DNA from: Spirosoma oryzae
Lineage (GTDB): Bacteria > Bacteroidota > Bacteroidia > Cytophagales > Spirosomataceae
DNA: 64,000 nt
Reading direction: 5' to 3'
Assembly: GCF_003002825.1 (NCBI RefSeq)
Contig: NZ_PVTE01000011.1
Span: 124,001-188,000, forward strand
The notes below the pieces were generated by a model. The model made no database searches. It saw only the letters and a program-made list of their open reading frames with translations, and had not been told where the DNA came from. A program made the translations under genes and the position numbers. The first letter of the stretch is position 1. Each line of letters begins with the position of its first letter. Of the stretch, positions 33,651-41,780 are shown piece by piece.

Positions 33651-34157
33651 CTATTGCGCCTGTGCGACGGGGGTGGCGTTAACACCAATATTACCGCTGG
33701 CAACGACGGCACCGCCGGTCATAATTTGGACGTTGGCGTTATAGGTGCCCAAATTGTCGAAGAAATTGGCGTCGGTGATGGTGTAATACTTATTGGTGGC
33801 GAACGCCCCCGTTGTACCACTGACAACATCGAGGGGCTTTAGAGCGGTAGTCGAATTGGCTGTCAGCGCTCCTTGGTAGATCGACGACGTGTACGAAGTG
33901 CCACTTGCGGTATTGTACAAACCCATTTGTACCAGTGTTACAGACGAACTGTACTTGTAGAAAACGACCCGACCGTAAACCGTGCTACTGCCGACACCCG
34001 TCAGGCTGTACGCTTTGTAAACCGATACCGTTCCGCCACCGGGCGCGGCATTCGACAGTGGTTCGTAGTTGGTTTGTTCGCAGGCGGTTGTCAGGCCGAT
34101 CAGTATGAACAGGATACCGGCCAACAGGCTAAAAGATAAGTTGATGTATCGTTTCAT
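33651..34157 (-). CDS. Small lipoprotein of unknown function, next to a TonB receptor
   Basis: 168 residues. The signal peptide ends in the lipobox LTTAC, with the lipidated cysteine at 26 followed by EQTN. The rest is rich in Ser, Thr, Gly and Tyr and looks like a beta-sandwich (VYGRVVFYKYSSSVTLVQMGLYN, then YYTITDANFFDNLGTYN, then AVVASGNIGV). No named family is recognised. The Glu-Gln after the cysteine departs from a strict acidic surface-export signal, but surface exposure is possible. It starts 12 nt after the TonB receptor gene and is surely co-transcribed with it, so it may bind the same ligand or sit with the receptor at the outer membrane. Confidence 0.8.
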   Translation of the reverse strand: MKRYINLSFSLLAGILFILIGLTTACEQTNYEPLSNAAPGGGTVSVYKAYSLTGVGSSTVYGRVVFYKYSSSVTLVQMGLYNTASGTSYTSSIYQGALTANSTTALKPLDVVSGTTGAFATNKYYTITDANFFDNLGTYNANVQIMTGGAVVASGNIGVNATPVAQAQ

Positions 34158-34169
34158 TGGAGAGATAGC

Positions 34170-37118
34170 TTAGAAGTTGAATAGCACACGGCCATAGTAG
34201 TAAGCACCCGTCGACCCTTGCTGGTAGTTCGAATACAGCGTAAAGCCCCGGTTTTCAGCGCGCAGAATCTGTGGGTATTTATCGAGGATGTTGCTGCCAC
34301 CGATTGAAAATTTCAGGTTGCGATTCAGGGCATAGCCAAGACTCATGTCCAGAATAGCCTGCGGGGAAAATGTCTGATCGTAGTAATTACCCTGATCGTC
34401 GGCGGAAATAGACAGCGCCGTGGTCGAGCCGAAGTAGGAACCGCGCAGCATGGCGTCCCACTTGCCCTGCCGATACATAACCGAGCCAATCAGCTTGGTA
34501 CGGGGCGTACCGGTTTCAAACTGACCGATCACGTCACGGCTCAGGTATTTGCCGACGATCTCTTCCGCCGTCAGATTCTGAACGTTCAGGTTCAACGTGT
34601 TACGGCTCAGGATTGTGTTCTTGCTGAAAATGCCGGCCAGGCTATAGGTCAGACTGCTCTTGCTCGACAGGTTCTGTGTATAGTTGCCAACAATTTCAAG
34701 CCCTTCTGACCGGACGTTGGCACCATTGACAAAGAACTGCGCTTCACCACCGCCAATTACTTCGTTGTAGTTGTTGCCGACCTCCGACGCGTTGAAGAAG
34801 CTGGTCTGGAAAATCCGGCCGTCCACATCGACGCGGTAGGCATCAACTGTTACTTCAAATCCACGCATCGGCTGGTACGTCAGCCCGAATCCATAGGTGC
34901 GCGAATTTTCCTGCTTCAATCCTTTGATGCCCAGTGCCCGGGCTGCCGTACTGTTGGTTGGGTAAGTGGTCACGTCGAGTGGCTGCGGAACCCCATTGGC
35001 GTCGGGGACGAAGGCCGTTGTCGTGTGCGTGTAGTTTAGTTCCTGAAGAGAGGGTGCCCGGAATCCCGTTGCGACCGAGCCACGAATGGTCAGGTTGGGC
35101 GTAACGTTGTAGCGGGCCGCGATTTTACCAATACTGACCCCGCCGAAGTCGGAGTAGTTTTCCACGCGCAGGGCTGCCGCCAGCAGAAGTTTGCGCGTTA
35201 CTTCAAGCTCGGTGTCGAGGTAAGCGGCCATCGTTGTGCGGAAGGCGTTGCGCTCGTCTTTCGGCCCGAAACCCGAAAAACACTGACAGTTGGCTGCGAA
35301 GTTTTTTACCGTAATCTGCTGCCCGGCGTATACCGACAACGGCTGCCCATTGGCCCCTACGATAGGCTGCGCGCTGTTGTCCTGTAGCGGTTTTCCGTCC
35401 GGGCCGATCAGTAAGCCGGCTGAGGTCGCGGTCAGAATACCAGCATCGCCATAAGCGTAGCTTTCTTCCTGCCCGCGTATGATTTTATAGTTTTCGACCC
35501 GCATCTCTGCGCCGAACGCTACGTTCAGACCGCTCATCACGTCTTTGAAATAGCGCGAGAAGTCGAGGTTGGTCGAGTTTTGTGTAAACTGGTTGGTGCC
35601 GATATTCATGTTGACCGGCGAGTTAGCACCAATCGACGCGTTGAACGTGTTGACCATGCCAATCTGGGAGGTGTTACGACCGAACGTGTTGCTGAAATCG
35701 ACGCTGAATTCGCCCATCTTGCTCCGAATACCTACCGTGTTCGATATATCGCCGGTATTGGTTGTTAGCTGTGGCCGAAATCCATTCGGATAAAGCAGGT
35801 AGTTGAACCGATCTGTCTGGCCCGGCCGCCGGTAGTAGCAGGAGAATCCTTTCAAATACTTGTACGAAATACCACCAAAGCTGTAGAGAGTGGTGTTGGG
35901 ATTGATTTCGTAACCGGCGTTATAGAACGTACTACCCAGCGTAATCCCCGGCATACCGGCATAGACGGCGAAGTCGGCGGGGGTGTAGTTGCGGGCGCTC
36001 AACAAACCATCCTGTGTTTTCAGCGAACTAATCAGGGAACTGTTGCCAGCTGCCTGAGCCGCAATCAGTTCTGGATTGGTGATGATGGGGCGGCCGTATT
36101 TGTCGGTGCGGAGGTTATTCAGGTAGGTATTGTCGTATATCTGCCAGTCATTGACGAACGGACGTACTGTGGGGCGACGCTGGGTAATCTGCCCTGTCAG
36201 GTTCAGATAGCCTTTGTCGCCAATTTTAAAGCCGTAGTTTGCGTCGAACTGGTAGTTAAAGCCATCCGGCTTACCCGCGCTGGTCAGGTTACCGGCCTGG
36301 CCGCCCGAGTTCAGGTAGCCGCCACCCGTCAGGCTACTGGTCAGCTTATTCGTCCCTTTTTTCAGAATGATGTTGATGACCCCAGCCACCGCGTCGGAAC
36401 CATACTGAGCCGCTGCTCCGTCGCGGAGAATCTCGACCCGGTCAATCGACGCAGCCGGAATGGTCATCATGTCAACAGAGGTTGACGGACTACCCACGGC
36501 GGTCGTTGTGATTAATAGCGACGAGGTATGACGTCGTTTTCCGTTTACCAACACGAGCGTCTGGTTGGGAGCCAGGTTTCGTAGTTGAATCGGGTCGACG
36601 TGCGAGTCGAGGTCACCGCCCTGATTGCGAACGGCGTTAAAGCTAGGCGCAACGAATGCCAGCATTTGGGCCAGGTCAATCTGGGGGAGGTCGCCCATGA
36701 TGTCCTTGATCGAAATGACGTCGACCGGTACGGGTGTTTCCAGAATCGTTCGGCCGGTATTACGCGTGCCTGTCACTACCAGTTCGGTAAGCAGGGATGC
36801 GTCTTCATCGAGTGTTATCGCAAGGGTAGGGTTTGAGCCGACGCGAACCTCTTTGGTTTTAAAGCCAATGAAGCTGATAACGAGTGTATTGGTAGGGTCG
36901 GCCTCTAGTGCGAATACCCCCTGACTGTCTGTGATAGCGCCCTTGTTGGTGCCTTTTACCAACACGTTGACCCCCTGAATGGCTTCCTGGTTAGCCGTGA
37001 CGATTTTGCCGGTAATTCGTTTGACCTGAGCGAGTACCGTGCCGGGTAGCAATGCGACCAGCATCAGTACGGTCAGCATCAGGCGCAGGTTATGATGGAT
37101 GGGTAATGGTCTGATCAT
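34170..37118 (-). CDS. TonB-dependent outer-membrane receptor with carboxypeptidase-regulatory-like domain
   Basis: 982 residues. A signal peptide ends at VLAQ, then a CarboxypepD_reg-like domain (KRITGKIVTANQEAIQGVNVLVKGTN, about residues 33-110), then a plug (PVPVDVISIKDIMGDLPQID; VEILRDGAAAQYGSDAVAGVINI), then a beta-barrel to the C terminus, which ends in the aromatic YYYGRVLFNF. The plug sequence DGAAAQYGSDAVAGV differs from the SusC form KDASAAIYGSRAANGV seen in the two SusC proteins of this window, and no SusD follows, so it is a non-SusC receptor. The imported ligand is not known. A lipoprotein gene follows after 12 nt. Confidence 0.95.
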   Translation of the reverse strand: MIRPLPIHHNLRLMLTVLMLVALLPGTVLAQVKRITGKIVTANQEAIQGVNVLVKGTNKGAITDSQGVFALEADPTNTLVISFIGFKTKEVRVGSNPTLAITLDEDASLLTELVVTGTRNTGRTILETPVPVDVISIKDIMGDLPQIDLAQMLAFVAPSFNAVRNQGGDLDSHVDPIQLRNLAPNQTLVLVNGKRRHTSSLLITTTAVGSPSTSVDMMTIPAASIDRVEILRDGAAAQYGSDAVAGVINIILKKGTNKLTSSLTGGGYLNSGGQAGNLTSAGKPDGFNYQFDANYGFKIGDKGYLNLTGQITQRRPTVRPFVNDWQIYDNTYLNNLRTDKYGRPIITNPELIAAQAAGNSSLISSLKTQDGLLSARNYTPADFAVYAGMPGITLGSTFYNAGYEINPNTTLYSFGGISYKYLKGFSCYYRRPGQTDRFNYLLYPNGFRPQLTTNTGDISNTVGIRSKMGEFSVDFSNTFGRNTSQIGMVNTFNASIGANSPVNMNIGTNQFTQNSTNLDFSRYFKDVMSGLNVAFGAEMRVENYKIIRGQEESYAYGDAGILTATSAGLLIGPDGKPLQDNSAQPIVGANGQPLSVYAGQQITVKNFAANCQCFSGFGPKDERNAFRTTMAAYLDTELEVTRKLLLAAALRVENYSDFGGVSIGKIAARYNVTPNLTIRGSVATGFRAPSLQELNYTHTTTAFVPDANGVPQPLDVTTYPTNSTAARALGIKGLKQENSRTYGFGLTYQPMRGFEVTVDAYRVDVDGRIFQTSFFNASEVGNNYNEVIGGGEAQFFVNGANVRSEGLEIVGNYTQNLSSKSSLTYSLAGIFSKNTILSRNTLNLNVQNLTAEEIVGKYLSRDVIGQFETGTPRTKLIGSVMYRQGKWDAMLRGSYFGSTTALSISADDQGNYYDQTFSPQAILDMSLGYALNRNLKFSIGGSNILDKYPQILRAENRGFTLYSNYQQGSTGAYYYGRVLFNF

Positions 37119-37650
37119 GGTTACTGTAGGTTCGTTAGAGAGAATGCAGCCTGTTTACGCGCAATTGGTAGAAAAAAGTGAATATGGATGTTTTCTAAAA
37201 ACTTGAACAATACAAAGCCAGTCAGCCTTTTGTGGGCTGTCAGATAGAAGCGAAAAGCATACTGGACGAACGCAATACGCACGCACTCAGTGAGTGATAC
37301 GATTGTTTACTATGGCCTGAAGAGATAGCAGCGACGGTCTCATTCTACGCGATTGATGAGCCGTAGGTTTTGTTGTACTTTGCTAAAAGTGCAGTTTATT
37401 ATTTTGAAATAAAAGTTAAAAGAAAAATATACTATTGAATATTTGGAAAAGTTAAATATAAAATTGTATCGATTATATTTTGCCGTTGTCTCCGCTGAAT
37501 TGCAGTTGTACAAGCCGGTAAGCAGCAAGCGTCAGTTAGTTTACTGCTTGCCGTTCGACCGGGCGTACTTCTATTGGAAAATAGTATTAAAAAAAGAACA
37601 GCTCCCAGATTGAGAGCTGTTTCAAGTGATGTAGTCAGTAGCTACAGCTG
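37119..37650. other. 532-nt AT-rich intergenic region with the TonB receptor promoter region and the nagA terminator
   Basis: An AT-rich core lies about 37385-37495. A 62-codon frame on the minus strand at 37340-37528 has poor composition and is not believed to be a gene. The promoter of the TonB receptor should lie in the left part, but no exact TAnnTTTG was found. The right end holds the terminator of nagA. Confidence 0.5.
37589..37623 (-). terminator. Terminator after nagA
   Basis: On the minus strand, AACAGCTC and GAGCTGTT form an 8-bp stem (37598-37622 region) followed by CTTTTTTTT. It is 28 nt past the nagA stop. Confidence 0.85.
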
Positions 37651-38817
37651 TTATTGCCAGACGCCTTGAACGGTCAACGATTTATCCAGCCGAACGAGTC
37701 GGGCGGCATGCCCGGGCTGGATGCGTCCGATCTGGTCGCCCAGTCCAGCAACGTCGGCCGGAATGCTGGTTGCCATGCGCAGGGCATCTGTCAGCGGCAG
37801 GCCAGCTTTTTCGACGCAGACACGTACACAATCGATCAGCGTCAGTGCCGATCCCGCCAGCTTCCCTTCGTCGTTCATGTATCGACCGGGCCCACTGGGA
37901 TCAGTGGCGTAATGCACCACAAACTCGCCCAGCGTGAAGGTAGGGCGGGGACCATCCACACCGGGAGGGGCCGCAAACAGCGCGTCGGAGATCAGGAAGA
38001 GCCGGTCGCCAAGAATACGGTGGGCAATGCGGATCGTGGCCGGGTCGCAGTGGTACCCGTCGGCTACCAGACTGGTGCATACGGTCGGGTGATCGAAAAT
38101 AGCGCCGACGACGCCCGGCTCACGGCTTTCAAATCCACGCATGGCGTTGTACAGATGCGTTGCCAGCGGAATCTGCCCCGTGTTGAGCGCATCCGTGGCC
38201 TGCTGGTAGGTGGCATTGCTGTGCCCCAGCGACAAGCGCGTATCAGGATGTTTAAGCGCGAACAACTGAGCCAGTCGTTCCGGTGGCATTATCTCCGGGG
38301 CCAGGGTCAGAATACGAATGACGTCGGCGTTACGACTGAACAGTGTCGTTAGCTCTGCTTCGTCGGGAACGCGCACAAAGGCAGCACTGTGCGCTCCTCG
38401 TTTGACCGGATTGAAATAAGGCCCTTCAACGTGAATACCCGGTACCCCCAGCGGATTCTCCGCCCGCACGACAGCAACGGCGTCGATGGCCTGCTGCATG
38501 ACATCAAGCGATGTGGAATGAATCGTCGGTAGCAGGGTGGTGGTGCCGTTGCGGTTGTGCGTATCAAAAATGTGCCGGACCGTAGCGGGCGTCGGGATTT
38601 CGTTGAGAAACAACTGGGAACCCCCGTACAGTTGCAAATCGACTAGTCCTGGAATCAGATAGTCGTCGGCCAGGTCAATGACCTTTACGCCCGCAGGCGC
38701 TACTGGTGACTGATCGGTTATCGTCTGAATGCGCCCATCGGCAACGTGCACGGAAGCACCGGTCAGGAAGCGATCGCCCAGAAAAACGGTCGCGTTCTGG
38801 AAAAGAAGTTCGTTCAT
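37651..38817 (-). CDS. nagA: N-acetylglucosamine-6-phosphate deacetylase
   Basis: Deacetylates GlcNAc-6-phosphate in amino-sugar and cell-wall recycling. 388 residues of the amidohydrolase fold. Key segments are GLVDLQLYGGSQ, the metal ligand in HVEGPYFNPVKRGAHS, TRLSLGHSNATYQQATDA, HLYNAMRGFESREPG, and the catalytic aspartate in FLISDALFAAP. C-terminal ATSIPADVAGLGDQIGRIQPGH is typical. nagB or a GlcNAc transporter is not adjacent. It follows a small monooxygenase gene by 31 nt on the same strand and ends at a terminator, so it is the last gene of the minus-strand run 41650-37651. Confidence 0.94.
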   Translation of the reverse strand: MNELLFQNATVFLGDRFLTGASVHVADGRIQTITDQSPVAPAGVKVIDLADDYLIPGLVDLQLYGGSQLFLNEIPTPATVRHIFDTHNRNGTTTLLPTIHSTSLDVMQQAIDAVAVVRAENPLGVPGIHVEGPYFNPVKRGAHSAAFVRVPDEAELTTLFSRNADVIRILTLAPEIMPPERLAQLFALKHPDTRLSLGHSNATYQQATDALNTGQIPLATHLYNAMRGFESREPGVVGAIFDHPTVCTSLVADGYHCDPATIRIAHRILGDRLFLISDALFAAPPGVDGPRPTFTLGEFVVHYATDPSGPGRYMNDEGKLAGSALTLIDCVRVCVEKAGLPLTDALRMATSIPADVAGLGDQIGRIQPGHAARLVRLDKSLTVQGVWQ

Positions 38818-38848
38818 GGCTGGGTAAGTCGCGCGGGGCCTGTCCCTA

Positions 38849-39133
38849 CTATACTTCGGTCGTCGTTAGTTCGACGGGGGCGGCCAGCCAGTCTTTAGCC
38901 AGTGCGCCAAATTCACGCATATGTGGCATCTGATTGTGGGCAGCCAGACCTGCGGCATCAGTCCAGCGTTCGTGCATGATAAAATGCTCGGGATGCTCTT
39001 CGCTGGTGTACAGTTCATAGAGCAGACAGGCGTCTTCCTCGCGCACTTTGGCGACCAGGTTGAACAGGCCATTGCGCAACTCGGCTTCCGCGCCGGGCTT
39101 CGCCTGAATGACAGCAAAAACGGATAGGGGCAT
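38849..39133 (-). CDS. Antibiotic biosynthesis monooxygenase (ABM)-like / putative quinol monooxygenase
   Basis: 94 residues, one ferredoxin-like ABM domain: SVFAVIQAKPGAEAELRNGL at the start, then CLLYELYTSEEHPEHFIMHERWTDAAGLAAHNQMPHM in the second half. The HE-x-W and H-x-x-x-PHM patterns match YgiN-like quinol monooxygenases, but many such small proteins act in other ways, including heme handling. It lies between aroE and nagA and is probably co-transcribed. Palindrome A5 precedes its ATG by a few bases. Confidence 0.85.
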   Translation of the reverse strand: MPLSVFAVIQAKPGAEAELRNGLFNLVAKVREEDACLLYELYTSEEHPEHFIMHERWTDAAGLAAHNQMPHMREFGALAKDWLAAPVELTTTEV

Positions 39134-39138
39134 AATTT

Positions 39139-39223
39139 CGGTATGAGGTTTATGGTTTATAGTGGTTGCCGTCAGCAGGTTTGCTCGTTAGCCACCGTAA
39201 ACCATAAACCGTATACTATAAAC
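39139..39223. repeat. Dispersed intergenic palindrome, word family A, copy A5
   Basis: The left arm 39139-39170 contains GGTTTATGGTTTATAGTGG and the right arm 39191-39223 contains CCACCGTAAACCATAAACCG. It lies between aroE and the ABM gene, both minus strand. The left arm is 6 nt from the ABM ATG. Confidence 0.8.
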
Positions 39224-39228
39224 TGTGT

Positions 39229-39975
39229 TTATCCCTGCCAGATCGCCCAGGCTTTCTCGGCTTGCAGTACCAGCATTTGGTAGCCGTTCATGGTTGCTGC
39301 ACCGCGTTCCTGACCGAGTTGCATGAAACGCGTTTCGGCGGGATTATAAACCAGATCGTAAAGTAGATGCCGATCGGTTAGTTGATCGTAGGGAAGGGCA
39401 GGGGCTTCATCAACCTTCGGGTACGTTCCAACGGGTGAACAGTTAATCAGTAGCGTGTACTGATCGATCACAGCGGGTAGCTCGTCGTAGGACAGGTTGT
39501 CGGGCGTTTTGGTGCGCGATACCGCTTTGTAGAGAATACTCAGATCGGAGAGAGCCGCGACGACTGCTTTCGAAGCACCACCTGTGCCCAGTACCAACGC
39601 CTGCAAATTGGCGGTGGTGCGGCTCAGCGCTGCCAGCCACGCTTCCAGCGACTGTCGGAACCCGTAATAATCGGAGTTGTAGCCCGTACGGGTACCGTCG
39701 GCTTCGACCTTGATCACATTGACAGCACCGACTTTTTCGGCCGATGCATCGAGTCGATCGAGGTAAGGCAATACCGCCTGTTTGTGGGGGATGGTTACAT
39801 TCAGGCCGTGCAGATCCGGGCGTTGCAACAGATCGGGTAGCGCCGTCGCCACGTCAGGCATGTCGAACAGCTCATAGCGACTGTCGACGATGCCTTCACG
39901 GTCAAATTTATCGGTGAAGTACCGCTGCGAGAATGAATGCGTCAACGGATGACCAATCAGGCCGTAGGTAATCAT
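39229..39975 (-). CDS. aroE: Shikimate dehydrogenase
   Basis: Reduces 3-dehydroshikimate to shikimate with NADPH in aromatic amino acid synthesis. 248 residues, slightly shorter than the common 270. The substrate-binding THSFS (residues 12-16) and catalytic Lys65 in NVTIPHKQAVLPYLD are intact, followed by GYNSDYYGFRQSL. The Rossmann dinucleotide loop is VLGTGGASKAVVAAL. The C-terminal GYQMLVLQAEKAWAIW is typical. Bacteroidota members of this length are usual. It is flanked by palindromes A5 and A6. Confidence 0.94.
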   Translation of the reverse strand: MITYGLIGHPLTHSFSQRYFTDKFDREGIVDSRYELFDMPDVATALPDLLQRPDLHGLNVTIPHKQAVLPYLDRLDASAEKVGAVNVIKVEADGTRTGYNSDYYGFRQSLEAWLAALSRTTANLQALVLGTGGASKAVVAALSDLSILYKAVSRTKTPDNLSYDELPAVIDQYTLLINCSPVGTYPKVDEAPALPYDQLTDRHLLYDLVYNPAETRFMQLGQERGAATMNGYQMLVLQAEKAWAIWQG

Positions 39976-39981
39976 GGATTA

Positions 39982-40091
39982 AGGTTTTCTGTGTACGGTA
40001 TACAGTTTACAGTGGGCACCGTAGCGCGGTGGCTGACGCTATTGGGCTTTCGCGGCAGCTACCGTAAACTATAAACCGTATACCGTAAACT
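39982..40091. repeat. Dispersed intergenic palindrome, word family A, copy A6
   Basis: Left arm 39982-40019 (GGTTTTCTGTGTACGGTATAC) and right arm 40060-40091 (CCGTAAACTATAAACCGTAT). The loop contains GGCTGACGC at 40031-40039, the exact reverse complement of the GCGTCAGCC core. It lies between dedA and aroE. Confidence 0.8.
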
Positions 40092-40095
40092 TCCG

Positions 40096-40737
40096 TTAAG
40101 CAAACCGTTTTTTAACGACTTCGAACAGGATTGGCAGTAGCGAGATACCAACGATACCGAACACGACGAACTCGAAATTCTTCTGAACAACTTCAAGATT
40201 GCCCAGGAAATAACCGACCAGAGTAATGCTCGTTACCCACAGGATAGCCCCCAGGATACAGTTGCGGATAAACGTGCTGTAAATCATGCTACCGGCACCC
40301 GCTACGAAAGGCGCAATCGTGCGGACGATTGGGATGAAGCGGGCCATAATGACCGTCCGACCGCCGTATTTGGCGTAGAATTTCTCAGTTTCTAAGATGT
40401 ACTCGCGCTTGAAGAACAGAATTCGTTCGCGCATCTTGATCTGATTGCCCAGCGTTCGGCCGACAAAGTAGTTGACGTTATCACCGAGCAATGCGGCTAC
40501 GATCAGCAACGGGATAATGACGCCCACGCTCAGTTCGTTGGTGTCGCGGGCGGCCAGTGCACCAGCGGCAAACAGCAGCGAATCGCCCGGCAGCAGCGGC
40601 ATGACGATCAGGCCCGTTTCGGTGAACACAATCAGAAACAGGATCGCGTAGAGCAACACACCGTATTCATTGGCCCACAGGTCGAGGTACCGATCCAGGT
40701 GCAGCAAAAAATCAAGCAGCGATTTAATAAGGTCCAT
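40096..40737 (-). CDS. DedA-family membrane protein
   Basis: 213 residues. Features are an N-terminal soluble part (LLDFLLHLDRYLDLWANEYG), then FLIVFTETGLIVMPLLPGDSLLFAAG, the family signature with the ExG and PGD residues, then GDNVNYFVGRTLGNQ, the ARFIPIVRTIAPFVAGAGSM motif with the conserved arginines, and C-terminal helices. Members include flippases for undecaprenyl phosphate and phospholipids; the role here is not known but fits envelope lipid recycling. It lies between comA-like and aroE genes on the minus strand, with a palindrome at each junction. Confidence 0.93.
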   Translation of the reverse strand: MDLIKSLLDFLLHLDRYLDLWANEYGVLLYAILFLIVFTETGLIVMPLLPGDSLLFAAGALAARDTNELSVGVIIPLLIVAALLGDNVNYFVGRTLGNQIKMRERILFFKREYILETEKFYAKYGGRTVIMARFIPIVRTIAPFVAGAGSMIYSTFIRNCILGAILWVTSITLVGYFLGNLEVVQKNFEFVVFGIVGISLLPILFEVVKKRFA

Positions 40738-40742
40738 CGATA

Positions 40743-40881
40743 AATTGGTTTACGGTTTTCTGTTCACGGTTTATGGCGGCCACGCGGTGGTCGCCACCGT
40801 GGCGCGGTCCGTCGCACGGTTTCAGCAGCTAATTAACGCCGGATAACGGCCGCCGTAAACTGACTACCGAAAATCGTAAAC
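40743..40881. repeat. Dispersed intergenic palindrome, word family A, copy A7
   Basis: The left arm 40746-40780 starts with the same 18 bases as A4 (AATTGGTTTACGGTTTTC). The right arm 40848-40881 contains CCGAAAATCGTAAACCG. The long central part holds GGCGGCCACGCGG and GCGCGGTCCGTCGC words, with no exact GCGTCAGCC core. It lies between the comA-like gene and dedA. Confidence 0.75.
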
Positions 40882-40885
40882 CGAT

Positions 40886-41650
40886 TTAGAGTTTATCCAG
40901 AAAATGGGTGAAGGTGTCGCCACGAAGGCCCAGCCGGATGGTTTCGAGCGGAATAACTTCGTGCGGAGCGATGTTGCCGACGTTGACATTGGCACCTAGC
41001 AGTTTGACAAACCACACCTGCTGCTCTTTCTGCGGGGCTTCCCACAGGACGCTTTCAGACGGTACCTGCGTCAGAATCTCTTCGACCAGTCCCTGACGTA
41101 CTTCACCGCTCGACCGGAACAAACCGACCGTACCGCCCTCGCGGGCTTCGCCGATTACTTTCCAGGCACCGGCCTGCAACTCGGATTTCATCAGCTGAAT
41201 CCACTTGTAGGGCGGAATAATCTTGGCTTCGTCTTTCGAGCCTACTTCCGACAGGACTGTCACCTGCGTGGCTAACTGACGAATGTAGTCGCATTTGTCG
41301 TCCTGTGCCATATCGATCGACCCATCCGATACTTCGGCGTATTCCATGCCGTAGCGGTCGAGCAGTTTGCGGTACTCGTCGAACTGCTTGCGAACGACAA
41401 ACGCTTCGAAAAGCGTCCCGCCGAAGTAAACAGGGATGTTGGCCGAGCGGTAGATGGCGAGTTTTTCGGTCAGCTTGGGCGTAACGAAGGAGGTTGCCCA
41501 GCCTAATTTAACGATGTCTGTATAGTGGGCGGATGTCGACAGAAAGTCCTCCACCTCGCGCAGGCTGAGCCCCTTGTCCATCACCATCGTCAGGCCACTC
41601 TGCCGGGGTTTGACGGTGCGGTCGGGTATCTGCGTAAGCGTATAGTTCAT
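40886..41650 (-). CDS. comA: Phosphosulfolactate synthase (ComA-like)
   Basis: 254 residues of the ComA family, a TIM-barrel enzyme that adds sulfite to phosphoenolpyruvate. Visible family segments are QSGLTMVMDKGLSLREVEDFL, DIVKLGWATSFV, NIPVYFGGTLFEAFVVRKQ, YAEVSDGSIDMAQDD, VLSEVGSKDEAKIIPPYKW and the C-terminal GANVNVGNIAPHEVIPLETIRLGLRGDT. In archaea the product leads to coenzyme M; Bacteroidota do not make coenzyme M, and sulfolactate or cysteate for sulfonolipids is the usual suggestion. No comB, comC or capnine synthase gene is adjacent. A promoter box is at 41685-41692. Confidence 0.9.
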   Translation of the reverse strand: MNYTLTQIPDRTVKPRQSGLTMVMDKGLSLREVEDFLSTSAHYTDIVKLGWATSFVTPKLTEKLAIYRSANIPVYFGGTLFEAFVVRKQFDEYRKLLDRYGMEYAEVSDGSIDMAQDDKCDYIRQLATQVTVLSEVGSKDEAKIIPPYKWIQLMKSELQAGAWKVIGEAREGGTVGLFRSSGEVRQGLVEEILTQVPSESVLWEAPQKEQQVWFVKLLGANVNVGNIAPHEVIPLETIRLGLRGDTFTHFLDKL

Positions 41651-41684
41651 TCAGTTAGCTTGAATAGGGGATTCCAAAATCGCC

Positions 41685-41692
41685 CAAAAGTA
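41685..41692 (-). promoter_or_regulatory. Promoter of the comA-like gene: -7 box TACTTTTG with -33 TTG
   Basis: The minus strand reads TACTTTTG at 41692-41685. A TTG lies 21 nt upstream (plus-strand CAA at 41714-41716), matching the Bacteroidota -33/-7 spacing. The ATG is 35 nt downstream. Confidence 0.7.
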
Positions 41693-41766
41693 GCATAACT
41701 CTCGATAACCCCCCAAGAAAGTACACCAATTATCGCTTATTCGGGCCATTTTACTTGGTTTAGTGC

Positions 41767-41774
41767 TATTTTTG
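41767..41774 (+). promoter_or_regulatory. -7 promoter box TATTTTTG for the thioesterase gene, near-leaderless start
   Basis: Exact TAnnTTTG only 6 nt before the ATG at 41781. Since transcription normally starts about 5 to 7 nt after the box, the mRNA should begin at or very near the ATG. Confidence 0.6.
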
Positions 41775-41780
41775 CCTGCT

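Noticed and set aside
37340-37528. A 62-codon minus-strand frame in the AT-rich gap
   Set aside because: The composition is unlike a protein of this genome (Asn, Phe, Tyr-rich), with no start signal or homology pattern.
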